Assembly: GCA_021234535.1 (NCBI GenBank)
Contig: CM037843.1
Span: forward strand, 14,711,677-14,775,676
Length of the DNA: 64,000 nucleotides
From: Stichopus chloronotus
Taxonomy: Eukaryota > Echinodermata > Holothuroidea > Aspidochirotida > Stichopodidae
Direction: 5' to 3'
In this document: in pieces, positions 12,103 through 31,260 of the stretch
Layout: each line of letters opens with the position of its first letter
Position numbering within the stretch: the stretch's first letter is position 1
Program-made: the position numbers and the translations under genes
The notes under the pieces: generated by a model
Databases searched by the model: none
Seen by the model: only the letters and a program-made list of their open reading frames with translations
What the model was told of the DNA's origin: nothing

Positions 12103-14757
12103 AACTACAACTTCAGTATAACTATAATGGTCACTGTACCTGTTTCACGAAATACCTAACAGGTTTGTGCACAATACAACGTGCATCGTGCATGTCATCT
12201 TGTGTGCAGTAGCCAAGGCGAGGTGTGCATGGCAATGCAATGGCTACTGAAGTTTCTTAGTCTACAGTACTGAAGTTTCTTATAGCACTCCATTTTCACA
12301 GTGACATTTAGGTCTTTTGTCGAGAATTGATGCTTGTAATGAATATGCTCTAAGAATTGATAATTTATGCACTGTGAAGAAACAAAAATGTCCAGTACTG
12401 TATGTGTAATGCATTTACAGATACAGTAGGCCTAAGTCAATAGTCATTACCACCGATTGATTGCAAGTTTTTTTACTGTCAGTTTTAATAATTGAAATTA
12501 TTCACCAGTACCATATGATGAGAACAAACCCTTTGGTATAGCTGTTGTGAGTCCAGCTTTTGCCACCCATGGTACACTACATACTGTGTGCAGAAAACTT
12601 TCTAAAGCTGCACTGCATACTAATTTGCCCATTGATCCCTCTCCCTCCATTACAGTGTTAACTCCACTCACACAGTATAAATTTGCTTATAGTCCTACAT
12701 CTAATTAAGTGGTGTCACGTGTCTAATGCATATTGCATTTACTTAGTTACTTTTCATGGGAAAAGTTGGAGTAACTGTAGAATAAACCACCTGAGTGTAC
12801 TGTAAGACACTTTTCAGTGTACGGTAATCGTATAGTGTGAGATCTTTCAGTTTCACAGTCACCGGAAATCCATTTGTGGCTGGATTTGTAGTTGAAGTGG
12901 CTTGACTTCAACTAAGATAAGAATCCATTTGCAGCTGGATTCTTATTTGTAGTCAAAGTGAGATCATTAACAGTCACTGGGAATCCATTTTCACTGGATT
13001 CTTATTCGTAGTTTAAAAAAGTTTAATAAATTTAAAAACAATTAACTAAATCTAACAATGGCAAAAGATGGCCTGTTCCCCAGATTGGAAATTTTTTATT
13101 TTGTGCATTAAATTGACCAGAGATTCTTAGCTCATACAGTTTGTGTTTCTGAAGTCCAGTTTCATAGATGCAGTAGGTGGGCAGTTGAACTGACCGGTGA
13201 TACAAAGCATACAAATTTGAAGGATTTCTAAACAGTGCTGTATGAACTGTACCCTCAGCAGCTCAGCCAGATTCACAGCAGGCATGAAACACTTCCTTCT
13301 GCCAAGCAACTCCCTGCCCTGTCTGGAGTGCTCTATTATTGCATAATGACATTACATGTAAACTTGATCCCAAGTCTTTTTTTTATTTTTAATGTACTGT
13401 ATATACTGTACATGTAAGACTGTTCAACAAATCAAAAATGATACAGTAATAATCACTTTGAAAAGTATTGGAAGTGGCATGGAAACAGCAAAAAACAGAC
13501 ATTGTATTTGGAAATTAGCAGTTCTTGTTACTGTATAAGCACCTGCATAATGAATATTGAACAGTACAGGTTTCACCAGTGTATCAAAAACATACTAGTA
13601 TACTATAAGTTGTTGCTCCTTGATCAGTACTGGGAATTGTAGTACAGTACTACTGTGTGTATTTAGTGAAACAAAGCACTTTAGAGATAACCTTAAAAAA
13701 GCTCACCTCAGCATAGCATCAGTGATCACCTGTTTGGATATTCATTACTGGTGTACCTTACCTTGGCTTTTTAATAGAAACACACAACCAAGTTGAATGA
13801 AACTGTCAATTATCGTAAATTTTACACTTCTTGTCATTATGTCAGAAGAATTTGCAGTCATATTGCAGAATTTATCTCCTGGGACCTATTTATATTCTGA
13901 AATTGTCTGAGTGTATAAAAGTTCTGAACGTGAAATTTTAATGCTTATTGCATTTTGCCTATGCAATCAAAAACAATGAGAAGGAATGAGCTTCTTTTGT
14001 ATTTTAAAGTTAGTGCTGTTTGCTAGTACTTAGTTGCATTATCAGTCTCATTCCGCTACCTTTGTTCTGCATTATCATAATTATTAAGGAATGAATAATA
14101 TGATGATTTTTGTGGTCTGTATGCATGTAGTTTACACTGATGTTCACCACCCATCCCATTCTAGCTAATACCAGTGAAAAATACAATACTCCACCACTTC
14201 CAAAAGGGTTTACATTATCCAATTATATACTGTGCAAGCAGTTGCAACAAGAAAGGGTTTCAAGCGAACAGCAATTTACATGTACACCAAATTCAGTTAC
14301 TTTAGAATGTGTTGAAAAGTGAAACAGATATGATGTACTGTACTGTATGTGGTTTTCGGTGAATTTATGTTTGTATTAAAGCTCCTCCCATTGAGTACCA
14401 TTTTCATGCTTTCAGCAACAGTTAAAGCATGAGGGAACTCATTTTGACATGATTTGCACTGTGTAGCAAATTTACATACATGGTATCATGCTCAACAGTG
14501 AAGGTATTTAAAAATGAAGCAAACTAATTTAGGATGTTGTTCAAACAATTCAAAGTTCAATGACGTCAAATGTCTTCAGCTCGCATATTAAACTGTTGTA
14601 TTATTTGTATACTGTATGTGTAAGATCTGATACACTGTACGTTGCAATCAGTGTTCAAATCCAGTTTGATGTACAGTACTTGTACAATCTTTCTGCAGCA
14701 CTGTGACAGATTGTGACGTCGCATTTTTTGCAAGTATTTATTCCTTCATTATCACAG
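12103..14757 (+). other. 3' flank of MTLN-like gene and upstream region of ASRGL1-like copy 1
   Basis: No further coding exon is recognised. The stretch is rich in the words tactgta/tacagta and contains the hairpin repeats at 12863-13003. Possible polyadenylation hexamers (aataaa) occur near 12780 and 13025. A 5' UTR exon of the following gene probably lies here or further upstream but could not be placed. Confidence 0.4.
12863..13003. repeat. Tandem imperfect-hairpin repeat, three units
   Basis: Three copies of a palindromic core (gaatcca-loop-tggattc) at about 12863-12887, 12919-12944 and 12980-13003, spaced about 57-61 bases. Each core can fold as a short stem. The units share flanking tcttattYgtagt and cagtcac words. 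Confidence 0.7.
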
Positions 14758-14767
14758 ATATTGAGAT
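14758..14767 (+). promoter_or_regulatory. 3' splice site and 5' UTR remnant of ASRGL1-like copy 1
   Basis: The ten bases atattgagat directly before the ATG are identical in the two paralogues (here and at 38761-38770), and both are preceded by an AG acceptor (attatcacag here, tttgtttcag in copy 2). This implies that the first coding exon is spliced to an upstream non-coding exon in both genes. Confidence 0.6.
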
Positions 14768-21426
<6,659 letters not shown>

Positions 21427-21643
21427 CATTTGTAGATTCAAGAGGACAGTCGCTATGCATCACTCATAAGTCTGGGGTGGGGGGGGGGGGTGAACAATGG
21501 CATGAATTGGCTGGAGACTCAAGACAAACCTGGTGTTTTTCTTGTTGGTCTGATGAACCCACAGAATCTCGTTGTGACATATTGAAATGCAACCGGACGT
21601 TACAATGAATTGTAGTCGATGTCTGCACACAGGAATCTGGAGA

Positions 21644-22211
21644 ATTAAAAGAGTAGCTTTTATTTTGAATAATTTATATTTCAAATGAGATATCACTATG
21701 TATTTCCGCCCTAAATTTTAGATTTAGACCGGCATAAATAGGGGTACTTGAATTGTCAAGTCTCTCTCTATGTTCAATTTTTATTGACCCAACAGCTGTT
21801 TCTCAGGATGTTAAAGTGCTATGCAAATGTAAGAGCCTTTTCTTGGCATGTTATCACATCATACTGTGACTTACATATTCACAAGTTAAATACAGTATCT
21901 CAATTTCAGAGACATTGGGTCGAAGATGCATTTACTCATTTTCAGTATTCCAGGTATTTTATAATATTAGAACAGAGATGTTGTGCCATGAGGCAATTGT
22001 GAAAGTGCTTACATTCCTGTAGCAAACTTCATTAAATAGTCACTTCGTGGTTCTGTTTATGAAGAACTGAAACGTTCACAAAGAACTATATTGTAGATGT
22101 TTTACGATTTTGTCGGAAGTTGGTTAAGTGGATTGAAACAAGAGAATATATTACAGACTACAAGTACCGCTTTCAACCTTGTTCTCAATTGTAATTGGTC
22201 CATGCAATAAA
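21644..22211 (+). terminator. Candidate polyadenylation signals of copy 1
   Basis: ATTAAA at 21644-21649 and AATAAA at 22206-22211 are the first good hexamers after the stop codon. Which one is used cannot be told from sequence. Confidence 0.35.
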
Positions 22212-22229
22212 CAGATAATGAATATTAAG

Positions 22230-23370
22230 GATGTTTCCTAGTAAAGTATGATTCGACTTAGCCAATCAGTGGTTATGTCAGTATCTGTACAGTGGAGATT
22301 TTGCTGTGCTTGGTATTCAGTAAAATGTTAGACAGGACAAAGAACAATCAACCAGTGCTGATGATGACAACTGTAGGTCATGTACTTTAACATTTTATTT
22401 TCACATATCTGTAAATTTGAAATTCCTTTTTTTTCTGTCAATATTATGTCATAATTTATCATTAGATTTGGGAAAGCAATAAATTATGTTGAAATCCATC
22501 CAACACATATTTGATTTTTTAACATCTTAAAGCTATGTTATGTTTCCTATTGTGAACCGGTGCTATTAAGTGTAGAGCCAATAAATTACCTCATGTTTTT
22601 ATTGCAAAGTACATATAAAATGGGATAATGTCCTGCAACAGCCATACATAAAGAGCAATTGTGACCAATAAATATGTATTATTGGCAACAATTTGGGTCT
22701 ATCGCTTGAGAAAGTGCGTTGTGGTTAGATTTACTTTTTTCAATTTATTCGGGATTCGACTTTCGTATAGCACTATTTTTAGCTCACGTTGCTGTACAAA
22801 AAGGCAGTGATATTCAATCTGCTTGTTCCGACTTTTGTTAAAGAGGCTCATTGAGTTGATATTGTTCATTTTGTGACATGTTTAAAGGAAACAGTTGCAT
22901 GCCAATACTTTTAATTAGCCCCATTAGTCACGTGTCTACTTTTCTTGCAAATGTGAGAAATTGTAGTTTTATCAACAGGAGTTGTCTGTGTTTGGTACTG
23001 TGCATTTCGTAAAAAGTGTCTGGCCACAGATTTTAAATTAGTGATTTAAATCTTGAATTACCATGTCTATATTCCTTCAGTTATGCATCAGGTCTTCAGA
23101 ATTTCTTAGTTTGCTTTGTTTGATAAATTACCATCAACATACGAGTTATCCTCTACAGATGTAAAAAAAAGATCTGAATTTTGTGAACCAACTCAATGAG
23201 CCCTTTTTGAAAATAAATAGAAGACCCGCTTGTAAGTGGAAGATGATGGTCCTTTTGCGTTTATGCATCCAGTGCATAACAGGTCGCATAAGAAAACAAC
23301 GCAGTAGCTTTTATCTTGCAAAGTAAAACTGGAAAGCAAGGACATGAAATGGATGCTCAGAACATGACCT
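22230..23370 (+). repeat. Duplicated 3' flank of ASRGL1-like copy 1
   Basis: 22230-22740 aligns by eye with 48330-48810 downstream of copy 2 (shared caatcagtggt.atgtc, accagtgct.a.gatgacaa, gttgaaatccat, tgaccaataaa). 23300-23370 aligns with 49375-49445. Together with intron homology this shows that the two genes arose by segmental duplication. A MITE (22842-23204) interrupts only this copy. Confidence 0.65.
22842..23204. mobile_element. TTAA-type MITE, 363 bp
   Basis: Left end TTAA then agaggctcattgagttg; right end caactcaatgagccct is the reverse complement apart from one base. The right TTAA is mutated to tttt. It is non-coding. The same terminal sequence family occurs at 1121-1546, 51535 onward and 54508-54873. 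Confidence 0.7.
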
Positions 23371-23764
23371 TTGAACATGAAATCTGTATAAGATCTGTAC
23401 AAAACACAGATGAAGAGCTGGTTGAAGTTCTTACTTCACCCAAGTTTTGGTCTTTTTTCCTCGACTTTATCAAAGTTAAATTATAACTTTGTCTGTGGTA
23501 TTCGCTATTTGTACTTTCAACTTCAGTTTTTGAAGTAACCGGCCTCCAAGTGTATGTCTTCCTGTATCTCGTGAGCAAAAAGTAATATATATATAGCTTA
23601 TTTTGGAATATTTCTGTGTATGTATTACTAATAGTACTTGAGTAAAATATATGCTCACATAATGCTTGGACTTAATACTGGCCCAATATTCACTGCTATC
23701 AAACTGCTTATAAAAGTCAACTATGCTGATATATTTAAAGAGAAATAGGGCGTTTAGAAGACAC

Positions 23765-23975
23765 CAACATGACATACAAAAGAACATAGCGGTAATCATT
23801 GTTATACCATTCAGTCTCACCAACAAACATCTGCAAAAATTTCATCTCTTCAAAACATTATGCATGTGATGTATAATGGAAGATGTATCATTTGAATATT
23901 GAAAAGTTTGGATGAACAAATCAGTTTTGAGCAACAAGTAACTGAATTTCTCTATGGGAGAAGCTTGTTCTTTGA
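23765..23975 (+). repeat. Extra copy of ASRGL1-like intron 1 sequence
   Basis: Aligns by eye with 15125-15345 in intron 1 of copy 1 (shared catacattcagtctca-like, caacatctgc, gcatgtgat, gaaaagtttggRtgaacaaat, gagcaaca.gt.actgaatttct). It may be a remnant of a third gene copy or a dispersed repeat. Confidence 0.55.
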
Positions 23976-23979
23976 AAAG

Positions 23980-25930
23980 AAGGCTACTGTTCTTCCATAT
24001 TTTGAGCAATCTATCATTCTACGTCCACGAACATTGGTTTCGAAAATATGGATGTTTTCTCCAAAACAAACGCCCTATTTCCCTTTAAAACACATAACCA
24101 ACATCAAAATTACCTCATATACAAGTGGTTGCGATACGTAAGAACATTTCTCGTTGATTCTAGTTTAATATTTTGTGACAAGTTTGATCTTCTTTGATGT
24201 CTAAAAAGAAGTTTATTACTGCATGAGGATTTCAATGTACATTAAATCGAATCAGGTCATCGAATAAAGGAAATCTTTTTCATCTTACTACTGTTGTTGG
24301 TTTGTTGTAATAATGTTTCTAGGTTGAGCGGAATAGTTTAGACCTCTTTCACGTGAGGTTATACCATGAAGGTAAAAGGAGGTAAAATGTTTTTCACCAT
24401 TATGTGCTTAATGTTATGGAACGAAATTGTGAAACATCCCCTCTCCGTCCTCGCTGTTAAGTTTGAAATGGTTGAGAAAAACGGGCTCCAAATTACTTGT
24501 GTGATGAGCAGAAAGATATATCAATATATATCCGCAATGAGCCTCTTGTCATTACCATCCTACACATTTGTCTTGCAACATACCGTGCAAACAGTAAAAC
24601 GACGACAGATTTCTTTTCAAATAATTATTTTATCACAACACAGATATTTGACTGCACGTTCTCATCAAATAGGTCTTGAAGAATTTGTTTGTCAACAAGA
24701 AGTAAACTTCCAAGATAATAAGAACTGAAAATTGTCAATTTTGCAGGAAAGTAAATGAAACCTAAGGCCTTACCCATATACCGAATTTGGGTAAAAATGA
24801 AGCCATCCGACAAACTTATCTCAGAAAATCGTTGAGCAAAGAACGATTGAGAAATAAAACGGTCATAAACGTATTGATTCTGCATTTCTTTTTACTGTTG
24901 TGATTTTTGTCCTAATTTTCTCCTTTTTTACGATATTACAGTATTGTAATGCAACGTGTCATGTTTACATTAAGTAGGGATGTCCTATAGGACCAAAAAA
25001 TCTATAAGATATCCTATAGATCCATGCAAACACCTGTCAATGTGATCCGGAGGTCACCCGTTTTTATTGAGCGAATTCTACGAATTCTTCAAATTCTATC
25101 TACTGTTGATAGTACACCAATCTACGAATTTTAATTATTCTAATATGTTCTGTTTGCCAAGATGCTGACGTGTCAAGGGTCTTCTTACTATTACGCAAAG
25201 ATATCCTGTAGATCCATGTAAACACTTGAAAATATTAACGAAAGAGACTGGAGTTTTATTGTCCAAAGTGTACGAATTGGTCACCAGCTTTCGAGATTAG
25301 GACGAAGTTTGTAATAATTTTCAAACTATTGTATCTTTTCTTCGTAAATGTCCAAGTTGAACATTTAAAAATAATACACAATCCTGTTACCGTATTTGTG
25401 GTAATGTGTCAGAATTATTCTCTTCAAATTAATATGTTAAAATAATACCAACATAGCTTACGGTTGCAGTTTCTATAGCAACAAAACAGTTTCTTTAGTA
25501 ACAAAGAAAAAAAAGCTCAAGGGGGTTGTGAGTTGGAAAAGTCATCAAAATTCAGCATTCACCAAAATGGTTTACAAGGCCTATGGATGAACTGCTGCAT
25601 AGAATAGGGCTGGGCCCTATTTCAAGTCACTGAATGCAGATTTGAAAAAGCTATTTCAGATTTGGGTGTAGGCCCTGGAGCCCTACGAGTATTAGCTAGG
25701 CTATCTCTAACTTGAAGTAGGTGATATATTAAGTTAACACAAAGGTTGCCCAGAGCCTAGATAGACTCACAAGTTGCTGCAGTGCCTTTCATTAAAATCT
25801 TACGAAATGTCCGGAAATGCAAGTATTAAGTGAACGGTGGCATATATCAGACTTATTGAGGCTGTATATGCTGTATGCAGTGCCACGGCCAACTTGGCCA
25901 TGCATTAAAACGGAATAGCCTACCTTTGAC
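23980..25930. other. Non-coding stretch with tandem-like AT-rich repeat
   Basis: No gene is recognised. Two copies of a unit (gatatcctRtagatccatg.aaacac) occur near 25010 and 25200, and 25190-25440 aligns with 31380-31640. Confidence 0.4.
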
Positions 25931-25937
25931 CTTTCAG

Positions 25938-28150
25938 ATTTCCAAAAGAGCCAAATGGATACAGGCAATAAGAAGACAAAATTATGTGCGATCACACAGA
26001 GCTGTTCTGTGTTCTTAACATTTCAAAGAAAACATATTCATAGAACATCACTTTCTTGTGCACTCCTGCTTGAAGTGGAAGTTCCAGGTGTCTTCCTAGC
26101 TTTCCCAACATACTTAACTTCACATTTTAAGAAGACACCTGCAACCCGCAAAGATGATAATGATAATATGGGTGATCTTTAATGAAGCATCGCCGACAAC
26201 GTGTGCAATTGATTTTGAGTCAGGTAAGTCTTTAAATGCGTTTTTGGCAACCTGGCATACTAGCTTAAAGTAATACAGTAGTTTAGATGTTTGTGCACCA
26301 TGCTCTAGGTGGAGGAAAAGTGACATCCTCAGTCAAGGGTATTGGGGAAACAGTACCTTGCAGAGAAAGACAGGGGATTTGTTTCCTTCCTTATGTCCTG
26401 TTGGCTCATAAGACTTACCATAGAACTACTTTTGTTCATTTTTTTCAGATATGCAAGCACCAGCCACTGATAGAGCCACATATTGAAGAGAAAGTTGTAT
26501 AGGTAAAGCTTCGTATTTCTTGAGAGAGAATCAAAATCTTGCTACCGTCTAAGAGAAGGCTACAGAAAAGGAGAGCCTGAACTAAATACTGTTGTCGATG
26601 ACTTAATAAAAAAAAAAACAGCTTTTAAGCAGTAATTGTGTATAGGTCTTGGTAAGTTGTGTTGGTGGGGTTTCAGATGTGTTGAAAAGGCAACTTGCAA
26701 AACATGAAAACAAACCCATTGAACACAAATACTCTCCTCAACTCGAGAGTTTTGCCTTGAACCCTATAAAATAAATATGTAAGGAAAATGTTTGACACTT
26801 GCAGCCTGCCTCACCCCCAACTCTTGCCTAGTGATACAAGGCAGTTGATGGTAAACCTGGCCTTACAGAAGTTTCATTCACAGCTTTCAAAGCTAGGGCT
26901 CATACTGCAAAGTTGGGAAAGAAGCTGTGTGTGCCTTAATTTTTGACGAAATTACTCTGGGTCAGCAAGTTGAATTCGGTGGAAAAGACTACTGTGGGTA
27001 CACAGAATGGGGACCCAAATGGATGATAATTCACTTCCATTTGCCAAGGAGACTCTGGTCTTTATGGTCTGAAGTTTAAATTCTAGTTATAAATTACCTA
27101 TTTTGGTACTTTTCCATAGAAGGAATATTGTGGGAAAGAAGAAAAGAACCTGCTGTACTCTGTGTCGGAGAAATTACATCAGAGTGGAGTTACTTTAGTG
27201 TCAGTGACCCATGACGGTCACTCAGCCAGTCAGACCATGCTAAAGTTGTTGGGTGTGGAGATTGATCAGGATGGTCATACAAGCAGTTTCTTCCAGCATC
27301 CTGTCACTAATTATCCAGTATTTGTGTTCCTTGATCCCTGTCACATGCTTAAGCTAGTAAGAAGTGCTTTAGGGGCAAAGAGCTGTATGTGTGCAGGGGG
27401 TAAAATAGTTAAGTGGGATTACATTGTTTCTCTCCATAAGTTGCAAGAGTTATAGAAGGTCGCCATACTGGCAATAAGTTGAGAAGTAGTCATTTTGCAA
27501 GTTAGCTGCTCAAACATTTAGTGATTCAGTAACATCATTGGAGTTTTGTTAAAAGGTTTTGAGTTCCAAGGTTGTGAAGAAACTATTCATTTTATAAGAC
27601 TCTTCAACAAACTCTTTGACATTACTCAAAGTAATTCAAGGAATTTCAAATCATTTGATGGGAAAGCTCCCATTAGTGAGTTACAGCAAGCTAAATTCTG
27701 TTACATTTTTTCACTGACTGAATCAGAAAATGGCCAACGTGTGGTAAGAGGTAGGAGAAAATCCGGCTTCGTTGACTTCATTTTGTGCATTAATTGTGTT
27801 ATTTTACTCTATTATCTCCAGTTCTGATAGAACCCTTCGAAATGAAGTTTCTACTGACATGGAAGTTAAGTCAAGGTGTCAAGGTCACATAGAACTGTTT
27901 TGTTTTGGGGTTTTTTTTGGGGGGGGGGGGAGGATAAGGTACGGGGTATGTTTAGTTGCAACAACAATCCAACTTGTTGTCAGTTTCTGCGGTGCATACA
28001 AAAAAAAAAACTTCTGATGCAAAATGATAGTCTAGATGCAGTTGACGGTAACTGCATGCCACTGGAGTGTGTACCTGTCTTAACTGGATTGCAGAATTAT
28101 AGTTATCTTCACCATGAGTCTGCTGAATCTCCTGTAGGAGCCATTAATTA
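25938..28150 (+). pseudogene. THAP9-like P-element transposase, inactivated
   Basis: A whole P-type transposase gene can be followed on the plus strand through frameshifts and stops. 25938-26180 is a THAP domain piece (FPKEP, KWIQAIRRQNY, then CS-stop-HFKE where CSEHF is expected), followed by VPGVFLAFPTYL. About 26724-26900 gives HKYSPQLESFAL, LPHP and SVDGKPGLTEVSF-like text. 26934-27020 gives DEITLGQQVEFGG and GYTEWG around the first catalytic Asp. 27162-27452 has VTHDGHSASQTM, FLDPCHMLKLVR and VKWDYI. Then come NKLR, KLAAQTFSDSVTSLEFC, GRRKSGFVDFILCI, CQGHIELF, NNNPTCCQFL and finally GNCMPLE near 28060. The order and spacing follow THAP9 and Drosophila P transposase. It is inactive: stops and frameshifts, plus a poly-G insertion near 27917 inside the last domain. 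A domesticated gene is unlikely given the breaks. Confidence 0.8.
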
Positions 28151-28459
28151 ATGTATCTTCAAGTAAGAACAAGCTTAGTTGTTAGAGTAGGCAGGTCATG
28201 AATAAGTTGGTTTTACTCTCTGGTCAGTAATTAAGTTTCGCGGTAACCTTAGAAGTGGAGGTGCGATTTGTGGTTATGTACTTACATTAACCAGCATGAA
28301 GTGATTTCCATAAGTCTTTTTTTGTTTTTCGTGAAACTTTCTTAGCTATTCAGCCCTGCTGGAATAAAAGTGATGCATACTGACTTACAGAGCATATCCA
28401 GCACAGCGACGTGACAGCTGTAAGCATTTACCATTCACCATTTTACGTGAACTTGAAAG

Positions 28460-28639
28460 CAGGCCCATGGTCGAGGGACAAGGGGGTAAAGCCCACTGAA
28501 TTTTTTTCATACCCCAAAGAGAGTTTGAATCTTGCCATTTACTTAATATATTTGTACATATTCAGCCTACTCAAAATTTTTCACCCCTAGGAAGTATTTT
28601 GCCCCTCCCCCTCCACTACCTTGTCTGGCTACGGGCCTG
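28460..28639. mobile_element. hAT-type MITE, 180 bp, with perfect 8-bp target duplication
   Basis: The 8-mer cttgaaag is duplicated exactly at 28452-28459 and 28640-28647. The element begins caggcccatgg and ends ctggctacgggcctg, giving terminal inverted repeats of the CAGGCCCRT type. An 8-bp duplication with CAG..CTG ends is the hAT signature. No coding capacity. Confidence 0.85.
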
Positions 28640-28649
28640 CTTGAAAGAG

Positions 28650-30780
28650 AACTTCCCGCCACTAGTGGGTTGGTTAGAGCCAAACGACAGGTCATGCCCA
28701 AAGTAAGCCAGATGGAAGATATTCTTCAAGGCCACTCCACATATACGAACCCTGTAGCTTCCCCCCCCCCCCCTTGAAGGGCTATTAATAACACCGAATG
28801 CTGGCCCCTTCGATCTTCCCTGCAGATTGCACTCTTTTTCTCTACTCTTCAGAGATGTGACTGATCACAGAATATGCCGCAGTACCTGCTTCATAGACAA
28901 CCACCAGCATTTCCTGTAGCCAAATGTACACAGGGCCGGGGTTGGGGCGGATTGGGGATTAAAATTCAAACAATGGGGTAATTGATAGCATTGTCAGGGT
29001 TCTATGATTTAGCACTCGGCCAGATGGAGGAGCAGGGGCATTGTCCCACATGTTTCACTCCCTTTCCCAGGTATAGCCGAGCACCAAGAGACTTATAGCA
29101 GCCTATATATCCCAGCAGTCATTTCAACCTAATCTTTTATATAACTGGAGGAGCAGGAAGACAACTGTCCTTATCCTTTCTGACCCACGAAAGGTCTGCT
29201 CATTGTAGACACTTTTCGCCACATGGACTAAATCGCAGCTGCTTTCCAGGGTTGCAATCATTCTCGTCTGGGAACCCATTGAGACTGAACCACCGTACTC
29301 CGTCTACTGAAACCGTCCAGTTGAGTGACGGGTGTTTGCGTCATGACACAATTCTCACCCGCATCTATGCTGAAAACCTGAAGAAATACGTGAGCAATCC
29401 TCACACCATTGGAGACTATACCCGCAAAATTACCAAATGATCACGTAGATACTTTTTAAGTATATTAAATTTACTACTCCAGCTATTGCTAATAGATTGT
29501 AACTATACCCTACACTTTGATCCCATTGAATCTGTAACTGGTGAACAAGAAGGCTAGAAGGTTACTTCAAAGGAAAGATTTTCTGTTGTATCACCTTCTC
29601 AATTGCATCTGCCTGCTTCTAGGGGGAAGTTAAGGCGCATGTACAGGGGCCTAAGATTGGAATGCGAGGTATGTGGCACGATAACTCAATAACGTAATGA
29701 TCAATTTTTCTCAAACTTGGTGTGTATATGCATGATTATATAGGGTAGACGTGCCATATGGTTTTTTGGTGGTGGTGTCACAGGTCATTGGCGCTCACCA
29801 GATTCAAAGAATTGAATTTCGTTGAGTTGCTGTAACTATGTTTACATTGTTCAAATTGTGACATAATTGTAGGATAAGACAGATTGGTAGAAGTGGAAAG
29901 TATTGCAACAGTAACCTCATGTAGCTATTAATGAAAGCGTTTAAAGGTCAGAAAGTCGTGTTTTATTGATATTTCCCCAAGGAAGCATTTTAGTGGCATA
30001 TGGAGCAATGGGAAATTGTGTTCGTCCATGTGGAATGCATGTGATGACATCACATTTTAACCTAATTTGTGAAATGTTTGTGATATCTGGATAGTAGGTC
30101 GTGATAAGACAAACTAAAATGGCAGTTACACTGCACTTTTATGTTCCTAACTCAAGTTACTGGCATTTTAGTGAAAGCTCATCAGAGGTGAATCCTCTAA
30201 GTGAGAAATACAGGCAAGGTGATTTGGAGATCTCGTTACATGGTCAATGGGTGTGTTGTGTGGACTTTCACACACTACAGTGATAGCTCAGGAAAGCATA
30301 AAGTGCAGCAGTGCTGGTTTGTGCTGAATATAGACTGCATTAGTGTATGCACATGTATTTTGCTGCATCATTGCGTATGCGAAGAAAGTACACAAGCACA
30401 CATAGCTATACTGGCCCTACCTTTAGTGTTTACAAATTAAACATTTTTTTTCCAAATCCTCAGAAAAAGTATCCTCTGTTATAGTCATTAGCTGGTTAAT
30501 GGACCTCTTTCTATGCCCCTTTGCCAACAAAAAGCCTGACTTTGGCAGGGCCTTCACGCCACTAATGGGCTTGATGACAAGTTCACTGTACTTTATACCT
30601 TTGTCCAGCACTTTCAGACCTCTTTATCTGATGTTGTTGGGGTTAAAGGGGATCAGTGGAGGTGGTTCTCAAAACTATCAATATTTCTTCATGTGTTACT
30701 CATGTATGATGAATGGTCAAACTTGTGAATTGTGAACATCTGACACACAACTGAATCAATAATAATAGAGAGTAATGAAT
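28650..30780. other. Non-coding stretch, no gene recognised
   Basis: Holds a C homopolymer (about 28760-28773) and short open frames (29252-29440 plus, 30423-30611 minus) without family resemblance. A weak relative of the DR1-bearing repeat (cttggtgtgtatatgc ... cacaggtcattgg) lies near 29715-29800. Confidence 0.4.
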
Positions 30781-30989
30781 GATCAATTTCATCACTTTGC
30801 AAATCTGTGAAGAGAAACGTTTTACCATAAGATACTAGCCATTGGCAAACTATGTTTGTAAAGTAGTCTACCATTTCTCAAATTTTCAGTAACTGCAAGA
30901 ATATAAACATGGCGAATAAGAATAATTGGAAGTATTGTTGTGCAAAGGTTTTCTTCAAACATACCACAAAGTGAAAAAGTCATCTTGAA

Positions 30990-31260
30990 TGAAAAGGCAA
31001 GGTCAACTTTACTAAACCCCACGGGGTAACTGAACGCTAGCATAAACACATTAAACAGACAACATTGCGCAAGAACAATTCACAAAGTAAGTAAGAAAGC
31101 AGAAAAATGTACAGAGATAAAGAAAACAAAACATTGAAACATGGCAATAGGATAAAATAGGATAAATGGAATAAAAGTGCCAACAAAGGTTGCACGATCA
31201 CGAACGTTGAAAATTCAGATAGTGGGGTTTGACGCATTGAGGGATCAATGAGGAGAGACA
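30990..31260 (+). repeat. Extra copy of the ASRGL1-like copy 2 downstream flank
   Basis: Aligns by eye with 49020-49200 (shared atcaactttta.taaa.cc.acg.ggtaac.gaa, ttgaaattca.at.gtgg). It is 8 kb beyond the flank of copy 1, which supports a third, now gene-less, duplicate or a rearranged flank. Confidence 0.5.

Noticed and set aside
29252..29440. Plus-strand frame reading LNHRTPSTETVQLSDG
   Set aside because: Plausible composition but no family resemblance, no strong splice sites and no partner exon.
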